DNA from: Branchiostoma belcheri
Lineage: Eukaryota; Chordata; Leptocardii; Amphioxiformes; Branchiostomatidae
Assembly: GCF_001625305.1 (NCBI RefSeq)
Contig: NW_017803257.1
Location: 198,360-262,359 of the forward strand
Direction of reading: 5' to 3'
DNA length: 64,000 nt
This document shows, one piece after another, positions 43,091 to 53,795 of this stretch; the first letter of the stretch is position 1; the number at the start of each line of letters is the position of its first letter. The notes beneath the pieces are model-generated. The model made no database searches. It had not been told where the DNA came from and saw nothing but the letters and a program-made list of their open reading frames with translations. The position numbers were made by a program, and so were the translations under genes.

Positions 43091-44786
43091 GCATGAGCAT
43101 GTGTGTGTGTATGTATGTGCGTGTGTGTTGATGTGACATTAAACTCGAATATTCATTCATTACACGTTGATTCGGAACGTCCATGTAAAAAAAAATAGCC
43201 CGAGCGAAATACTAGTATGTTTTTCCTACCAGACGGCACGTATTCGGGTGGAGCGAGCGGCCGCCGTGGTGTCTGTAGCTTCCTCCGCGCCCGCCGCAGC
43301 TGCCTGCTGGCAGCCGGCATCGCCGTGTTACTTGGCCTGGTCGCCGTGGGACTCGCCCCTCTGACGTTCAGCAACAAACAGGTAACATTCTAGTACCACA
43401 AAGCTTGTTCGAGTTTTTTTTCTCTGATTCTCATTCTGTTTATATAAAAAATGACTTTTTTTGCAGGTTTTCGTAAATATGCTTCTTACATTCGGTATTT
43501 TGAAGCGCGTATAAAATATGTTTTCAGGAAATATCTCAATTGTCGACGACTGTCAAACGAGACTTGCGCCAACTGTCCACCACGGTTGACGCCCTGAAGC
43601 GCGACCAAGCTGCCTTAAAGCGCGACCAAGACGCCTTGAAGAGCGACCAAGACACCTTGCGCCGACTGTCTGCCCCTGTTGACGCCTTGAAGCGCGACCG
43701 AGACACCTTGCGCCGACTGTCTGCCACTGTTGACGCCTTGAAGCGCGACCAAGACGCCTTGCGCCGACTGTCTGCCACTGTTGACGCCTTGAAGCGCGAC
43801 CAAGACGACGTGCACCGACTGTCCGCCACTGTTGACGCCTTGAAGCGCGACCAAGACGGCATGTCCACCACTGTTGACGACTTGAAACGCGACCTGGTCA
43901 ACGAGCGAAGCCGAACCGGCACTTTGGAGAAGCGTCTTCATGAGATTGCGAAGACTTTACGTAATTATAAATTGCATTTTAATCTGCTATGTTTTCCCTT
44001 TATGTTGGTCTATTTGAAAACGTCATTTTTTTCTTAAAAACAGATGATGCAGGTCACTGTTTCATTATGTGTAAGTGTGTGTGTGTGGTGGGGGGGGGGT
44101 AGTACATATTAGATATTCGTATATGGAATTCATCCCGGGGGTATTTATCGCATGTATATAATGATATCAATATATGACCCATCTATAACATGTTGCTAAT
44201 ATAAACCTTCTTTTACAGTATCTTGTCCTGAAGGTTACACAATCTGGCGTGGAATCTGCTACAAGGCCTTCAACACAGGCAGGTCCTTCAGCGATGCGGG
44301 CGCGGCCTGTGGTGCAGACGGCGGCACCCTCGCCATGCCCCGAGACGCGGACACCAACGCCTTCCTCATCACCCTGTACAACTCCGTGTGCAAGAGTTGT
44401 GCCTTCTGGTTCGGCCTGCACGATCAGGGCGAAGAGGGGCGGTTTGAGTGGGTGGACGGGTCTGCACTTGGGCCGTACAGCTCCTGGGGTCCTGGAGAAC
44501 CGAACGACGTCAGGCGTGGCGAAGATTGCGTCGTTTACTCCGGAATGCCATTTCTGAAAGACAAGTGGAACGACGAAAAATGCCACGAGAAGTTTCGCTT
44601 CATATGCCAGGCTGCTCCAGGTATCTATTATATCCTCACTATTTTCTGAAACCCTTCCATCCGGTAAACACAGCACAGAATAAGCGGCAGACCATCATTG
44701 CTCCTGTTACAAACCAAGTCTTTACTAAATAATTCCACAGCTCATCCCTGATAATTCTAACCTTTTGTTTTTCAGAACGTCCATAG
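42604..44786 (+). CDS. DC-SIGN-like type II C-type lectin, copy 2 (complete, 404 aa)
   Basis: Exons 42604-42823, 43233-43381, 43528-43960, 44219-44620, 44776-44786 (1215 nt, in frame throughout, GT-AG at each intron). Residues 1-73 cytoplasmic: proline-rich with HTYKNAEEAKRY. About 97-117 membrane segment (CLLAAGIAVLLGLVAVGLAPL). About 124-267 neck with tandem 17-residue units (DTLRRLSATVDALKRDQ and variants), predicted coiled coil. About 268-400 CTLD: SCPEGYTIWRGICYKAF, GTLAMPRDAD, FWFGLHD, WVDGSALG, EPN, EDCVVY, WNDEKC, FRFICQ. EPN plus WND predicts mannose-type calcium-dependent binding. The last exon adds ERP-stop. Layout equals DC-SIGN (tail, membrane, repeat neck, EPN lectin), probably by convergence. 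Confidence 0.88.
43050..43125. repeat. (GT)n microsatellite
   Basis: GT dinucleotides with a few GC interruptions in intron 1 of copy 2. Confidence 0.9.
43560..43910 (+). repeat. Coding minisatellite of the lectin neck
   Basis: In-frame 51-bp units (ACTGTTGACGCCTTGAAGCG, CGACCAAGACGCC, TTGCGCCGACTGTCTGCC) preceded by 21-bp units (GCCTTGAAGCGCGACCAAGAC). Copy 1 has 42-bp and 21-bp units only. Length variation of this array directly sets neck length. Confidence 0.85.
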
Positions 44787-44977
44787 GCGACTGTCGAGAG
44801 TCTCACCACTGCTGTATAGCTGCTGTAGTACAACTTAAGACCGGCAATTACAGCATTGTTTTAGATCAACATTTTTTTTTACAAAAGTTGGATCCGCAAA
44901 GTAGAAATACTGAATGGAACGGAGCAGTTCTGTACAATGGTAGTCACGCTTGTTTTCATATGGAACATTTGTCAACA

Positions 44978-45960
44978 CATTTAGTCAAGACACACAATGT
45001 CCTACTGAAGGCAGAATCATGTCGAGTTTACTTGATGAAAATGAGGGAATCATTCAGATGTAAGTTTTCCTGAATATTTGAAAGGTAGCAGGTTTAGTAA
45101 TGGTTATTCTTTTGTAGAATTAGACGCTGTGCCAACAGAACATCTATATGCTTATAATTTATTGGTTTTACTATTGTTATTATTGTTACTTATTACTATA
45201 CAATGTAAAGGCATACAATGTCCTTCTGGTGGCAGAATCATAGAAAATGTATTTTGTAAAATATTGGCAACACTCGAATTGAGTGAATTTGGGAGGCAAC
45301 AACTTGACCAAGTCTTAAGAAATAGCGGTTCTGTCACAGAAGTACACGGTGTACCAATATAACATTCATAATTTTATTACTTATTACATGTATTACTTTT
45401 TACTTATTTAGTCAAGGCACAGAATGTCCTTCTGATGGCAGAATCATATCAAGTTTACTTAATGAAAATAAGGGCAACATTCAGATGTAACTTTTCTTGA
45501 ATATTTTAAAAGTAACAAGTTTAGAAATGGTGATTTTGTGGTAGAAGTAGACGCTGTGCCAATAATATATTCATATTTTTCATTACCTCTATCAATATTG
45601 TTATTCATAACGACACATTGTACAGATGCAAAATGTCCTTCTGAAGGCAGGATCATTGAAGATTATTCGGTAAAGAACGGGCAACACGTGTTTTTAAATG
45701 TTTGGAAGACAAAAAGTCTTACGAAAAGTTGCATCCGTCACAGAGGTAGACGACGTACCAAAATAACATGCACAGTTTTATCACTTATTAGTACTTATTG
45801 TAGACAAGGTACCGAATGTTCTTCTGATGACTTAATCATATCACGTTTACTTGGGAAAAATTTGGCAACACTGGAATTGAGTGAACTTTGGTAAGAAAAC
45901 ACCTGGAACAAGTCAGAAATGATGGTTCTGTCATGGAAGGAAAGGCTTACGGTGCCAATA
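44978..45960 (+). repeat. Five ~200-bp modules downstream of CTLD copy 2
   Basis: Near-identical to 40560-41530. Module 2 (45211-45362) is open, with acceptor CAATGTAAAG and (G)IQCPSGGRIIENVF ... GSVTEVHGVPI-stop. Module 4 is shifted by one extra A (TTTTTAAATG). Confidence 0.8.
45211..45362 (+). CDS. Candidate alternative C-terminal exon (module 2, copy 2)
   Basis: 50 codons with stop, phase-1 entry, collinear with 40783-40934 and mostly conservative differences (ESVFCKTLEIL against ENVFCKILATL). The acceptor is weaker (GTAAAG). Could join to the CTLD donor at 44620. Confidence 0.4.
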
Positions 45961-46129
45961 TAACGTGTTATTAGTAAGAAGCATCTAAGTATAGGATTTA
46001 ATCGCCAATATGTAAAAGAATTTCAAGTGAAGGAATGTCAATTGTACATCAACGACATCAGTAGATTTGTAATTGTCGTGTTATATGGATGTTTGACGGA
46101 GCAATTGAAGAACCTGTGACATTTAAACA

Positions 46130-46890
46130 TGGCTGTAACCAAGTAACAGTTTAACACCACTGTAACGAACAGGGCTGTAACAATGTAATACCACTGTAGC
46201 ACTCAAGACTGAAACAATGTAAGAGTTTAACACTACTGTAACGACCAAGTGTAACACTTTAATACCACTGTAGCACTCAAGATTGAAACAATATAAGAGT
46301 TTAATACTACTGTAACAATCTAGACTGTAACAATGTAACAGTTCGTTACCACTGTAACAATTACGATTGTAGCAATCTAACACTGGTATTAATATATATT
46401 ATTATAACGACTGTTACAATGCAACAGTGTAACAATCAAGGCTGTAACAATGTAACAGTTCGTTACCACTGATAAATCTGCTGTCTGTAATTGAGACTGT
46501 TAAGAATGCTTAAGATTTTGCACTTTTTGGTGGTTTCTAAAATAAAAAAGAACTCTTGTGGTTCAATGCGCATCTGTAATTTTTTAACTGTGTGCCAGTG
46601 TAACAGGATGCTTGGTGTGCTAGTTCTTTCTTTTTCTTCTCATTTTCTTTATTCAGTTTAATATCAATGTAACAACTATAACAAGACTATAACAATGTAA
46701 CAGTTTTACTACCACTGCAACAATCAAGACTTTAACAATGTAACAGTTTTAATACCACTGTAACAATCAAGACTGTAACAATGTAACAGTTTAATACCAC
46801 TGTAACAATCAAGACTGTAACAATGAAACAGTCATTAATATCACTGTAACAATCAAGACTGTAATAAGGTAACAGTTTAATATCACTTTT
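46130..46890. repeat. Degenerate minisatellite blocks
   Basis: 46130-46480 and 46670-46890 repeat CACTGTAACAATCAAGACTG and TAACAATGTAACAGTTTAATAC units, the same family as 41690-41970. The block at 46500-46660 is a copy of 41975-42150. Confidence 0.8.
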
Positions 46891-46978
46891 AGATGCTGTA
46901 ATAAGTTATAATTTAGAGCTATCGGGGTGTCTATCATCTTACGTCGATGAAGGTTAGACATCCAGGTAATACAATACG

Positions 46979-47199
46979 CCAAAAAGCAGTTACTCAAGCA
47001 ACTGGATATGATTTTGGAAACGGTAAGACGTTTCAGCTTAGTAAGTATCCACTAGCTTTCGTCAGTGACTTGTCTTCACTTTATTTGCATATCAATCAAT
47101 AGTTTGTGCTTATAAACCTACAATTCTCCTCTGGTCTCTCACTCACTGACGAAAGCTAGTGGATCTTCATATCCAGTTGCTTGAGTAACTGCTTTTTGG
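46979..47199. mobile_element. Fold-back element with two nested perfect inverted repeats
   Basis: 33 bp at 46979-47011 (CCAAAAAGCAGTTACTCAAG...) is the exact reverse complement of 47167-47199. Inside, 22 bp at 47047-47068 (ATCCACTAGCTTTCGTCAGT...) mirrors 47143-47164. Non-coding; resembles tails of Penelope-like or fold-back elements. Confidence 0.75.
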
Positions 47200-47341
47200 T
47201 GTGTGTATCATCTTACTTCATGACGGGACCTAACGAAAATACATGTATATTCAACCCGTTGGAAGTGGTTTGAACACCTTTATTTCGTGCGATATCGTAA
47301 AGACCTATGCGTAAATAACTACTGTGGCTTCATTATAACTT

Positions 47342-47560
47342 TGAATGTATATTGACGAGATTTTAATAGGCACAACAAAAAGTACAGGTACTTTCGTATG
47401 GTCTTCTACAACTAAAGATCTAACGAAGTTAACTAAGCTAACAAGCCCAACAATGTATATTGACGAGTTTTTTAATTGGCCCAACAAAAAGTACAGGCAC
47501 TTTCGTACGGTCTTCTACAACTAAAGATCTAACGAAGTTAACTAAGCTAACAAGCGAGTT
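47342..47560. repeat. ~110-bp tandem duplication
   Basis: TGTATATTGACGAG ... ACAAAAAGTACAGG ... TCTTCTACAACTAAAGATCT, AACGAAGTTAACTAAGCTAA occurs twice in direct orientation. An (ACT)n run follows near 47576. Confidence 0.85.
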
Positions 47561-48379
47561 TAAATAAAGGCTTACTACTACTACTACTACTACTACTATA
47601 TGTATGAATAAAGCCATTCTACGTACAGGATATATATATATGTTAGCAAAAACAATAAAGTTTTAACCATACTTATAAATGATAAAAAAAAAATATCTCG
47701 AGTTCTTCCCTAAAGTTGTCCTTCTTGTAGTAACCATCTACCTATCGATCTATCTATTTATCTACCAAGGATGTATACACGTATATATGGAGTATTAGCT
47801 ATTAGTAAGTAATACTGGTAACATTGTCATTGCCAATGTTAATCACTATATCATCTAAAGGGAACAACAGATCTAGTCCTAAGTTACATCAATAGATACA
47901 TGGTGTAAAACAAGTCAGGCAAAAAGTCGTTGAAGAGATTCATTTGTCACGTATATACGGGTGGGGCCCGGCAGACCGATGCAAGTCTCGGGCCTAGTCT
48001 CGCGCTCTCACGAGATTAGGCCACTCCGTGAATAAGATGGACTGAAAGCCATCGAAAATTTGGAGGTTAGTATCCTTATCCTTCCAAAGTTGCCACTGAT
48101 GAAAGAATTCACTAGTAACCAGGAAAAAAGTCATTTTCAATTAAGTTACTTTCTTATCATCACCATTATCGTTGATTCTCTCGCAAGACTCTCCACAACA
48201 CAGAAGCTAACACTGACGACTACACAAAACTCTCTGAGAATTTTTGTCCACTAAAACACGGACATAACGTCTTAATTGTAACGTTTCTACATAAACAATT
48301 GTTATATAAACATATAAGGCAAGTGTACTTCTACATTCTAACTTATCTATATATACATTTGTATACATTTAAGGCGTTT
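47561..48379. other. 3' flank of zinc-finger gene A, with Penelope-like tail at 47975-48066
   Basis: 47975-48066 has GCCTAGTCTCGCG, CGAGATTAGG and ATCGAAAATTTGGAGGT, matching the tail at 24290-24380. From about 48170 onward the sequence is the inverted counterpart of 63740-63860 downstream of gene D, so this is duplicated 3' UTR. Confidence 0.55.
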
Positions 48380-49072
48380 CAACAGTGTACTTTGCTAGGT
48401 GGCGAACTAAAGTTACTTTCCGTGATGTGGAATATCCGCAGTAGGTTCTTCACCCGTATGTCATATATGTATGGAAGGGTTGCTGCTATGAGCTGACCTG
48501 TTACCAGTGTGTTTAGCCATGTTTCGGCATCGATGGATATTCCGTGTAGCAGCGTAGTCGCACTGGTCACAGATTTAGGGTTTCTCACCACCAGGTGTAG
48601 CTATGTGTAGTTGTAATGACCTCTTATGCGCAGAAGAATAGTTACACTGAACACACTTGTAGGGGTTTTCTCCTGTTTGTTTTCTCATAGGCACAGTTAG
48701 GTTATGGTCACACTCCCCACACATGTAGGGTTTGTCTCATGTATGTTTAGTCATGTGTCGGTCTAAAAGACCTTTCTGTGCAGCAGAATAGTCACACTGG
48801 TCACATTTGTAGGGTTTCTCACCTGTATGTTTTCTCATGTGCAGGGTTAGGCTAGACCTGTCAGCTGTCCTGTATCCGCACTCCCCACACATTTAGGGTT
48901 TGTCTCCGGTGTGTTTAGCCATGTGTCGGTCTAAAGGACCTTTCTGTGCAGCAGAATAGTCACACTGGTCACATTTGTAAGGTTTCTCACCTGTATGTTT
49001 TCTCATATGCAGGGACAGGTTAGGTCTAGTAGCCGTCCTAAAGCCACACTCCCCACACATGTAGGGTTTGTC
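48380..49072 (-). pseudogene. Decayed finger tail of zinc-finger gene A
   Basis: Finger-like codons continue in frame past the TAA at 49073-49075 (DKPYMCGECGFRTATRPNLS, YKCDQCDYSAAQKG) with further stops at about 48891, a TGA at 48737-48739 and a TAA near 48582. The last two are shared with the tail of gene D. Confidence 0.7.
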
Positions 49073-50218
49073 TTAAGTGTGTCTATTAAGCATGTGTTGG
49101 TCTAAATGGACTTTCTGTACGGCAGAATAGTCACACTGGTCACATTTATAAGGTTTTTCCCCAGTATGTTTTCTCATATGCACGGTTAGGCAAGACCTAA
49201 AAGCTGTCCTGTATCCGCACTCCCCGCACATGTAGGGCTTGTCCCCAGTGTGTTTAGCCATGTGTGTGTCTAAATTGACTTTCTGTGAAGCAGAATAGTC
49301 GCAACGGCCACACTTGTAGGGTTTCTCTCCTGTATGTTTTCTCATATGTACAGTTAGATGGGACCTATCAGCTGTCCTGTATCCGCACTTCCCACACATG
49401 TAGGGTTTATCGCCAGTGTGTCTAAGCATGTGTTGGTCTAAACAGACTTTGTGTGCAGTAGAATAGTCACACTGGTCACATTTGTAGGGTTTCTCACCTG
49501 TGTGTTTTTTCATATGTCTATTTAAGGCAGACCTGTCAGCCGTCCTGTATCCGCACTCCCCGCACATGTAGGGTTTTTCTCCGGTGTGTTTACCCATGTG
49601 TTTGTGCACATCACTTTTCTGTGCAGCAGAATAGCCACACTGATCACATTTGTAAAGTCTTTCCCCAGTATGCTTTTTCATATGCACGGATAGGTTAGAC
49701 CTGTCAGCCGTCCTGTATCCGCACTCCCCGCACATGTAGGGTTTGTCTCCAGTGTGTTTAGCCATGTGTTTGTGCACATCACTTTTCTGTGCAGCAGAAT
49801 AGCCACAATGGTCACATTTGTAAAGTCTTTCCCCAGTATGCTTTTTCATATGCCTGGATAGGTGAGACCTGTCAGCCGTCCTAAATTCGCACTCCCCGCA
49901 CATGTAGGGTTTGTCTCCAGTGTGTTTAGACATGTGTATGTCTAAACTGACTTTACGTGCCGCAGAATAGTAACACCGGTCACACTTGAAACGTTTGTCC
50001 ACAGTACCTTTCACCACAGGCCCGTCCGTCTGCTCTGTTGGACTCTGTACGGCAGGATGGACAGAGTTTACCCCGTGCGTTTCCTCCGATAGAATGTCCC
50101 CTGCCTTGTCCTGCTGTTCTCCCGTGTCTGTTGCCGGGTCCTCGCTGCTGCTTGTCTCGTTCCCAGGGTGCACAGTTGGCAGCTCGTCCGCAGGAATCTC
50201 ACTGCGTCTCTGGTCCAT
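49073..50218 (-). CDS. C2H2 zinc-finger protein A (381 aa, 11 fingers)
   Basis: Start ATG at 50218 follows the acceptor CTTTGCTTTCAG, as in genes B and C. Residues 1-80: acidic, polar leader (RRSEIPADELPTVHPGNETS, SEDPATDTGEQQDK). Then 11 C2H2 fingers alternating two types, YKCDQCDYSAAQKxxLDxHMxKHTGDKP and YMCGECGYRTADRSxLxxHMKKHTGEKP, with TGEKP-type linkers. Probably a nuclear DNA-binding protein. The 3' end is a premature TAA (CACTTAAGAC where sisters have ACTGGAGAC); decayed fingers continue after it. Intron 1 spans 50219-50553. Confidence 0.85.
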   Translation of the reverse strand: MDQRRSEIPADELPTVHPGNETSSSEDPATDTGEQQDKAGDILSEETHGVNSVHPAVQSPTEQTDGPVVKGTVDKRFKCDRCYYSAARKVSLDIHMSKHTGDKPYMCGECEFRTADRSHLSRHMKKHTGERLYKCDHCGYSAAQKSDVHKHMAKHTGDKPYMCGECGYRTADRSNLSVHMKKHTGERLYKCDQCGYSAAQKSDVHKHMGKHTGEKPYMCGECGYRTADRSALNRHMKKHTGEKPYKCDQCDYSTAHKVCLDQHMLRHTGDKPYMCGKCGYRTADRSHLTVHMRKHTGEKPYKCGRCDYSASQKVNLDTHMAKHTGDKPYMCGECGYRTAFRSCLTVHMRKHTGEKPYKCDQCDYSAVQKVHLDQHMLNRHT

Positions 50219-50553
50219 AATTTTCTGAAAGCAAAGATAAAATCTCTCAAATTGAATCGTCGACAACGTTTACATACTATCCGTTTCTTTGTAAGCCCAA
50301 AAATAAAACACCAGAATTTTAAGCATGGTGATATTTCCGTACTATTTATTGACAATGATACAGTCTATATGACCCCCATAGCCAGTATATTTGGAAAGAG
50401 ACCAGTGATATTGGAAATTGGATATCAGATACCCTATCTGGGTCGATCTGCCCCCCTCCCCATGTATACCTTAGATAATTCACGTATCCCGATTTGAAGT
50501 ATCTGCTGCGGTACCGTGACACAGCGAGTGTAGGCTGTACAAAAAGGTCTTAC

Positions 50554-50701
50554 CTGTCTTTCAAAACTGCCCAGAGTAGGTTTAGAGCCGAAGTGAGTTG
50601 GAAATCGCCTCAGATTGGAGATAAATGACACCCTCGGACGGCTCAAAATGGCGGACAAGCGTCATCAAAGGTGACAAACAATACGGATGGGGCAAAGGTC
50701 A
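50554..50701 (-). promoter_or_regulatory. Non-coding first exon and proximal promoter of gene A
   Basis: Exon 1 ends GACAG|GTAAGACC (donor just below 50554). CAAAATGGCGGAC at 50644-50656 is a YY1-type motif often found at transcription starts. GGGGCAAAGGTCA at 50689-50701 resembles a DR1 nuclear-receptor site. The block is conserved in genes B, C and D. Confidence 0.65.
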
Positions 50702-50767
50702 AAGTTGACAAACCTGATTACCCAAATCCAGGATTTTGTCGTTACGGACGTCTTGCATGATATATTG

Positions 50768-52618
50768 CTCTTTTCTCTCTCCCACATAGAAGCGAGGTGG
50801 ATGCTGGCAGAGTTGGATCGCACGGCAACGTGGGGAAGGATGAAGTTCAAACCTAAGAAGTCTAGATGCATGGTGATAAGGAAAGGGAAGATCTCAGGAA
50901 GATTCAAGTTATACGTGCAGGGAGACCCCATCCCATCAATACAAGGCAACCCAATCAAGTGCCTGGGCAAGTGGTACGATGAAACACTTACAGACAAGAG
51001 AAATGTCCACAGTACAGTGGAACAGACCCAGGAGTGGCTAAGGAGAATAGAGAAATCAGGCCTCCCAGGGAAGTTTAAGGCGTGGCTGTACCAGAATGGG
51101 TTGTTGCCGAGATTGATGTGGCTGCTAACTGTTTACGAGATGCCACTAACGTCTGTTGCAGAGATCGAGAGGAAAATCAACAAGCATCTGAGGCGGTGGT
51201 TAGGAGTGCCGCCAAGCTTTACCGCGATAGGGCTGTATACAAAGGCAGGGCAGATGCAGCTCCCGCTGTCGTCAGTGGAGGAGGAGTACAAAGTAGCCAA
51301 ATGCAGAACTGTCATGCTGTATAGGGACTCTCACGACCAGAAAGTTAGAGATGCCGGAGTCACAACTAGAGCAGGTCGGAGGTTCAAAGCTGACTCACTG
51401 GTAGACCAAGCAGAGGGAATGCTGGTGTTGCGAGACATCATCGGAATTACCAACATCGGAAGACAGGGCTTAGGTTCCACCCACTTCCAACAGTGGGGAA
51501 AGGCAAACAGAGAGGAGAGAAGGTCTCTAGTTCAGGAGGAAGTTAGGAAGCTAGAGGAAGAAAAGCGGATAGCGAAGGCAACCCAGATGGCAACACAGGG
51601 TGCGTGGACAAAGTGGAACCTTCCCAGCAAGAAAATCTCATGGGCAGATCTGTGGAATCTCGAACCTTATCGCATATCCTTCATGCTAAGATCAGTTTAC
51701 GACACCTTACCTTCACCATCCAACCTATACAGATGGGGGGCTAAGAGAAGACCCAGCATGTAAACTCTGTGGGGAGAGAGGCACCATGGCCCATATACTG
51801 TCTTCATGCAAAACGGCTCTTGCCCAGGGTCGGTATCGCTGGCGCCACGACAAGGTGTTGACCGTGTTAGCATGCTCCCTAGAAGAAGCCAGGAAGAGAA
51901 AGAGACAGGGAAGCACGAGGCCGGGGTCAACAATCGCCTTTGTAAGAGAGGGGGAGAGGAGAACGATCACAGGCAGATCTAGAGAAGTAGGCAACATTCT
52001 GGAGAAGGCGAAGACATGGGAGCTCAGAGTCGACTTGGGGAGGAAGTTGCAGTTCCCCAAAGTAGTTCAGACAAAGCTACGACCAGACGCAGTGCTGTGG
52101 GCAGAAGCTGAGAAGAAGTTAGTTCTCGTCGAGCTAACTGTCCCCTGGGAAGAAAGGTGTGAAGAGGCGTACGAGAGGAAGAAGAACAAGTATCAGGAGC
52201 TCACAGATGAGTGCAGAAGTAAAGGATGGCAGGCGTGGCTGTTTCCTGTAGAAGTGGGTTGCAGGGGCTTTCCGGCCCAGTCAGTATGGAAGCTGTTCAC
52301 CGCCATAGGTGTGAAAGGGAAAGAGAGAAAGGTCGCAGTTCGCAAGCTGGGTGAGGCGGCAGAGAGGTCATCCTGCTGGTTATGGAGTAGAAGAGAAGAA
52401 AGTTGCTGGAAGCCTGGCGGAGAGGATGTGCAGTGAGTTGGCCGCCACTGCTGGACCCAACAACTCGAGGGCGTCACGGTTGAGGGTCGAAACGCCCAAG
52501 GAAGGTTGCACCGTCTGATGACATCCATCTCCTCAAGCAACACAGCACTACTCCACTACATAGGTGAGCGGAGTAGATCATGGCAGCATCCTTGCTGTAT
52601 TCACCAACTCTTTTCTCT
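50768..52618 (+). mobile_element. RLE-type (R2/NeSL-like) LINE, 5'-truncated, with 11-bp TSD
   Basis: CTCTTTTCTCT at 50768-50778 and 52608-52618 flanks 1829 bp absent from the paralogous site at about 56190-56205, so the insertion is precisely bounded. Encodes RT thumb, a CCHC knuckle and a restriction-like endonuclease. No poly(A) tail. Confidence 0.88.
50779..52436 (+). pseudogene. RT thumb, CCHC knuckle and restriction-like endonuclease (frameshifted)
   Basis: From 50779 reads EARWMLAELDRTATWGRMKF (region just past the RT active site), WLGVPPSFTAIGLY, then loses frame at a G run (51735-51740). In the next frame: CKLCGERGTMAHILSSC (51759-51809, C-x2-C-x7-H-x4-C), then LRPDAVLW ... LVLVELTVPWEE and RKKNKYQEL, the PD-(D/E)-K-type endonuclease core and the conserved KxxxY. 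Ends TGA at 52434-52436. An upstream open stretch from 50687 to 50778 is flanking DNA and not part of the element. Confidence 0.8.
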
Positions 52619-52839
52619 GCTCTATCACTTTGAACAACTGTTTCTGCTGCATTTGCTACAATTTTAGTAGTAGATGTTCGAAGAAAAAGACTATAAAAAG
52701 ATGTTTGCAAAGTGGATGTTACAATTGTGCTGATGAGTAGATATGAGATATGTGTATATATCAGCTTATTTCACAACATGAGCGAATTGAATATGAAGAT
52801 GTAAATATAAAGATGTAAAGATGTACATGGGGCTAGGTA

Positions 52840-53085
52840 AGGTAAGGTAAGGTACAAGCAGCTTGAAATGGTTGCAGTACCTTTATTTCTTTTCGCACAA
52901 TAATACAATATGTAATGTATCTAAACCTAAGTCTAAAGAACTACTTTATAATGGAAAGGACAACGTGAGCGAATTGAATACATATAGACATGTACAAGCA
53001 GTTTGAAACGGTTTCAGTACCTTTATTTCTTTTCGCACTATAATACAATATGTAATGTATCTAAACCTAAGTGTAAAAAAACTTT
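52840..53085. repeat. ~120-bp tandem duplication with minus-strand poly(A) signals
   Basis: GTACCTTTATTTCTTTTCGC, CAATATGTAATGTATCTAAA occurs around 52878-52940 and 53017-53080, and a third copy is at about 56415-56480. TTTATT on plus is AATAAA on minus, so these are likely 3' ends of genes B and C. Confidence 0.7.
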
Positions 53086-53795
53086 ACAATGAGAAGGAGT
53101 GTTTTCTTCGTTCGAGTATTATGATGATTGGTTCTATCTATATTTCTTCATCGCGTACTGAATGTAACATATGTATTCCGGTAACCTGTCTACAGAATAC
53201 GAGTAATGTACAAAAAAATGCGAGTAATACGAGTAATGTACAACATTATCAACACAAGTATCATATTTCTTATCTAAAGTGACAGAAAAAAACTTTAATC
53301 TTAACAAACATATCAGTCACTTTGACACGCAAGAAACATTTGAAGGGGTTTTCAAACGTACGCTCCTTTTTATGGTACGACAGCAAAAGCTGTCATCAGC
53401 AGTGTTTTCACAATTCACGGGTTTATTAAGTTTTAATGTTTAACCATATGAAGATCTAGACTAATTTTAAATGCTGGCGAATCATCAAATCTGTTTCCTT
53501 GTAACATTTGTTTTTACCTGTATCGTCGACTAAAAGGCAGTTCCAAACTAGTTTTTTGGTTTTTTTCCTCTTTGGTTACTCATATGCGTGACACAGTACA
53601 TAATTTTGCCATCCGCACTACCCTAACATACGAGGTTTGTCAGCAGTGTGTTAAGCCATGTGTTTGTATAAAGTACAGCACTGAAAGTCACACTGGTCAC
53701 ACTGGTAAGGGTTTATCGTCAATGTTTGTAGCTATGTGTTGGTCCAAATGTCTTTTGCGTGCTGCGGAATAGTCCCACTGCTCACATCTGTATAA

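Noticed and set aside
48040..48110. Hammerhead ribozyme in the Penelope-like tail
   Set aside because: CTGATGA is present near 48097 but the matching GAAA and cleavage-site stems are not in the right order.
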